Position numbers and translations under genes: made by a program. From Rubellicoccus peritrichatus (lineage in GTDB: Bacteria > Verrucomicrobiota > Verrucomicrobiia > Opitutales > Cerasicoccaceae), in the NCBI RefSeq assembly GCF_033100135.1, contig NZ_CP136920.1, forward strand, positions 682,001 to 746,000: a stretch of DNA of 64,000 bases, in the 5' to 3' direction. The notes under the pieces were generated by a model that was not told the DNA's origin, did not search any database, and was given only the letters and a program-made list of their open reading frames with translations. Positions 62,880 through 64,000 of the stretch are shown here, one piece after another (positions within the stretch are counted from its first letter, which is position 1; each line of letters opens with the position of its first letter).

Positions 62880-64000
62880 TCAAAGCTCGCGCACATCAAT
62901 TCGGATAAACAATGGATCACCTTGTTCATTCAAAGGTAGAGGGATTGAGTACATTGATGGATTTTCACTATCTGCCTCTAGATTATACTCGGGATCAACG
63001 GTGTTTGGCAGCCCACCTCCACGTATAGTCGCAATATCCTCCCAACTATCCGAAGCAAGACTTGGTGAGGCCTGCACCACTGATTCAACACCTGTACGGC
63101 TTGGGAGATGCGGGAAGGAATATTTGCCATCAATAATCCCAGGCAAAGCCATATCCGTCCCATCCATCGGATTACTGCCCAGTGCATATTCGGCCAGGTC
63201 GGACAAGGCATCAAAATCGGAATTGGCACTGGCAAGTACACCATCAAGCCCATATGCTGATTGCCAGGCAGCAAATGGTTCTTTGACTTCATCGAAAATT
63301 CCCAGAACCTGACAGTCGTAATTCTGATACGTTGTGTAGTCGCCATAGAACCAGAGCAAATGCCTCGTTCGTCCATGATTCTCCGGAACTATAGGGCGCA
63401 AGTTATCTTTTTCCGAATCACTGGTTACTGGCGTCCACTCAAACGTCAATCCACCATCAGCGGTAAAACCACGATAGATTTCATATCGCCTGTTAGTATT
63501 CACCGGAACATTCGTGATACTCGAAAGATCAAATGGATTTGCAGCATTTGATGAAATATAAACAATCCGTGGATCTTCGGGATCCAAGGTCATACCACCA
63601 CCATAATCACGCTGCTGATTGTAAATCCCATGGCCTGCATGTGCAATGAAACGGCGCTGCCACTCCGTCCCCGTCCAGCGTGCATAATAATAATAAATAC
63701 GGTCTCCAGTCCAGCCGCTACCAACCACATCGTTTTTCTGGACCTGAAAAACGCAGACAGGATTACCATCAGAACCATAACAGATATCCCATGTCCAGCC
63801 ACGCCCGCCGGGAATCCAGTCATCTGGTCCATCTTCGGAGCCCCAAGCGGAAGCAGTATATGGATACACAACGGTACCACGTTCACCTGCATTATGATCT
63901 ATAGGCAAGTCTGCAAATGAACTAAGCAATGCTCCATCGGACTTGCGAAAATTTCCACCTTGATAAAACATGTGATAAACAGAGCAACTTGTATCAAGTG
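62880..64000 (-). CDS. Secreted BNR-repeat (BNR_4-like) protein, N-terminus cut by window edge
   Basis: The frame stays open from the stop at 62880 to the right edge; an internal Met lies at 63971, but coding continues above it ([13 protein letters not shown]), so the start is outside the window. The visible part shows a beta-propeller of the BNR_4 type: [40 protein letters not shown], and [40 protein letters not shown] segment of the kind seen at the end of the PL8 lyase follows. Such propellers occur in glycan lyases and hydrolases of marine Verrucomicrobiota; activity cannot be assigned. Confidence 0.82.
   Translation of the reverse strand, partial: LDTSCSVYHMFYQGGNFRKSDGALLSSFADLPIDHNAGERGTVVYPYTASAWGSEDGPDDWIPGGRGWTWDICYGSDGNPVCVFQVQKNDVVGSGWTGDRIYYYYARWTGTEWQRRFIAHAGHGIYNQQRDYGGGMTLDPEDPRIVYISSNAANPFDLSSITNVPVNTNRRYEIYRGFTADGGLTFEWTPVTSDSEKDNLRPIVPENHGRTRHLLWFYGDYTTYQNYDCQVLGIFDEVKEPFAAWQSAYGLDGVLASANSDFDALSDLAEYALGSNPMDGTDMALPGIIDGKYSFPHLPSRTGVESVVQASPSLASDSWEDIATIRGGGLPNTVDPEYNLEADSENPSMYSIPLPLNEQGDPLFIRIDVREL

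Overview
The window looks like chromosomal DNA of a marine-type Verrucomicrobiota bacterium, most likely Opitutae/Puniceicoccales. This is an inference from several features seen together: an rpmH-rnpA-yidD-yidC block, PEP-CTERM/exosortase machinery, a Gfo/Idh/MocA oxidoreductase with a Tat-like leader, very large secreted polysaccharide lyases with C-terminal D-x-D-G-D segments, and sulfotransferase and BNR-type secreted proteins. No species call is possible from the sequence alone.

Layout. 1-1470 is a secreted protein running off the left edge, followed by a DUF1801 protein (1664-2092). 2236-5095 is the conserved rpmH-rnpA-yidD-yidC block, followed by a lipoprotein. 6321-10985 encodes a giant chondroitinase-ABC-like (PL8) lyase. 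It converges on a Gfo/Idh/MocA oxidoreductase, which is divergent from an AraC-type regulator.

13.4-47.9 kb is a self-contained exopolysaccharide (EPS) island. A 12-gene minus-strand operon (27005 to 13684), in which most neighbouring genes overlap, holds a polyprenyl-phosphate sugar transferase, a left-handed beta-helix nucleotidyltransferase-like protein, an H-NOX gas sensor, a hybrid histidine kinase, response regulators, a combined HATPase/PP2C regulator, a phosphodiesterase, a CBS-containing DHH pyrophosphatase and three glycosyltransferases. A divergent plus-strand run (27126 to 41314) holds a STAS protein, glycosyltransferases (one fused to two STAS domains), a flippase, a PEP-CTERM protein, a TPR protein, an exosortase with an EpsI-like partner, a polymerase/ligase and another glycosyltransferase. 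A third minus-strand set (47439 to 41542) holds two Wza-like exporters, a Wzc/GumC-like chain-length protein with a degenerate kinase domain, a glycosyltransferase and a receiver-only regulator. The island ends at tRNA-Ser(GCT) at 47891-47975. A 25-bp copy of the 3' end of that tRNA lies at 13399-13423, in the same orientation and just outside the other end of the EPS genes. This is the footprint expected of integration into the tRNA 3' end.

Right of the tRNA lie a short exosortase with its probable single dedicated substrate (a multi-pass VIT-domain protein ending in a PEP-type sorting tail), exonuclease III, hisA, a sulfotransferase, a DUF2235/Tle1-like hydrolase, a cytidylyltransferase-like protein, a MacAB-TolC-type efflux operon, a glycosyltransferase paralogous to one inside the island, and a BNR-type secreted protein running off the right edge.

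Working model (inference): H-NOX senses NO or the redox state and acts on the adjacent hybrid kinase. Response regulators and the HATPase/PP2C protein then set the phosphorylation of STAS domains, one of which sits directly on a WecG/TagA-type glycosyltransferase. Because the window shows no sigma or anti-sigma factor gene, this partner-switch may act on EPS synthesis itself rather than on transcription.
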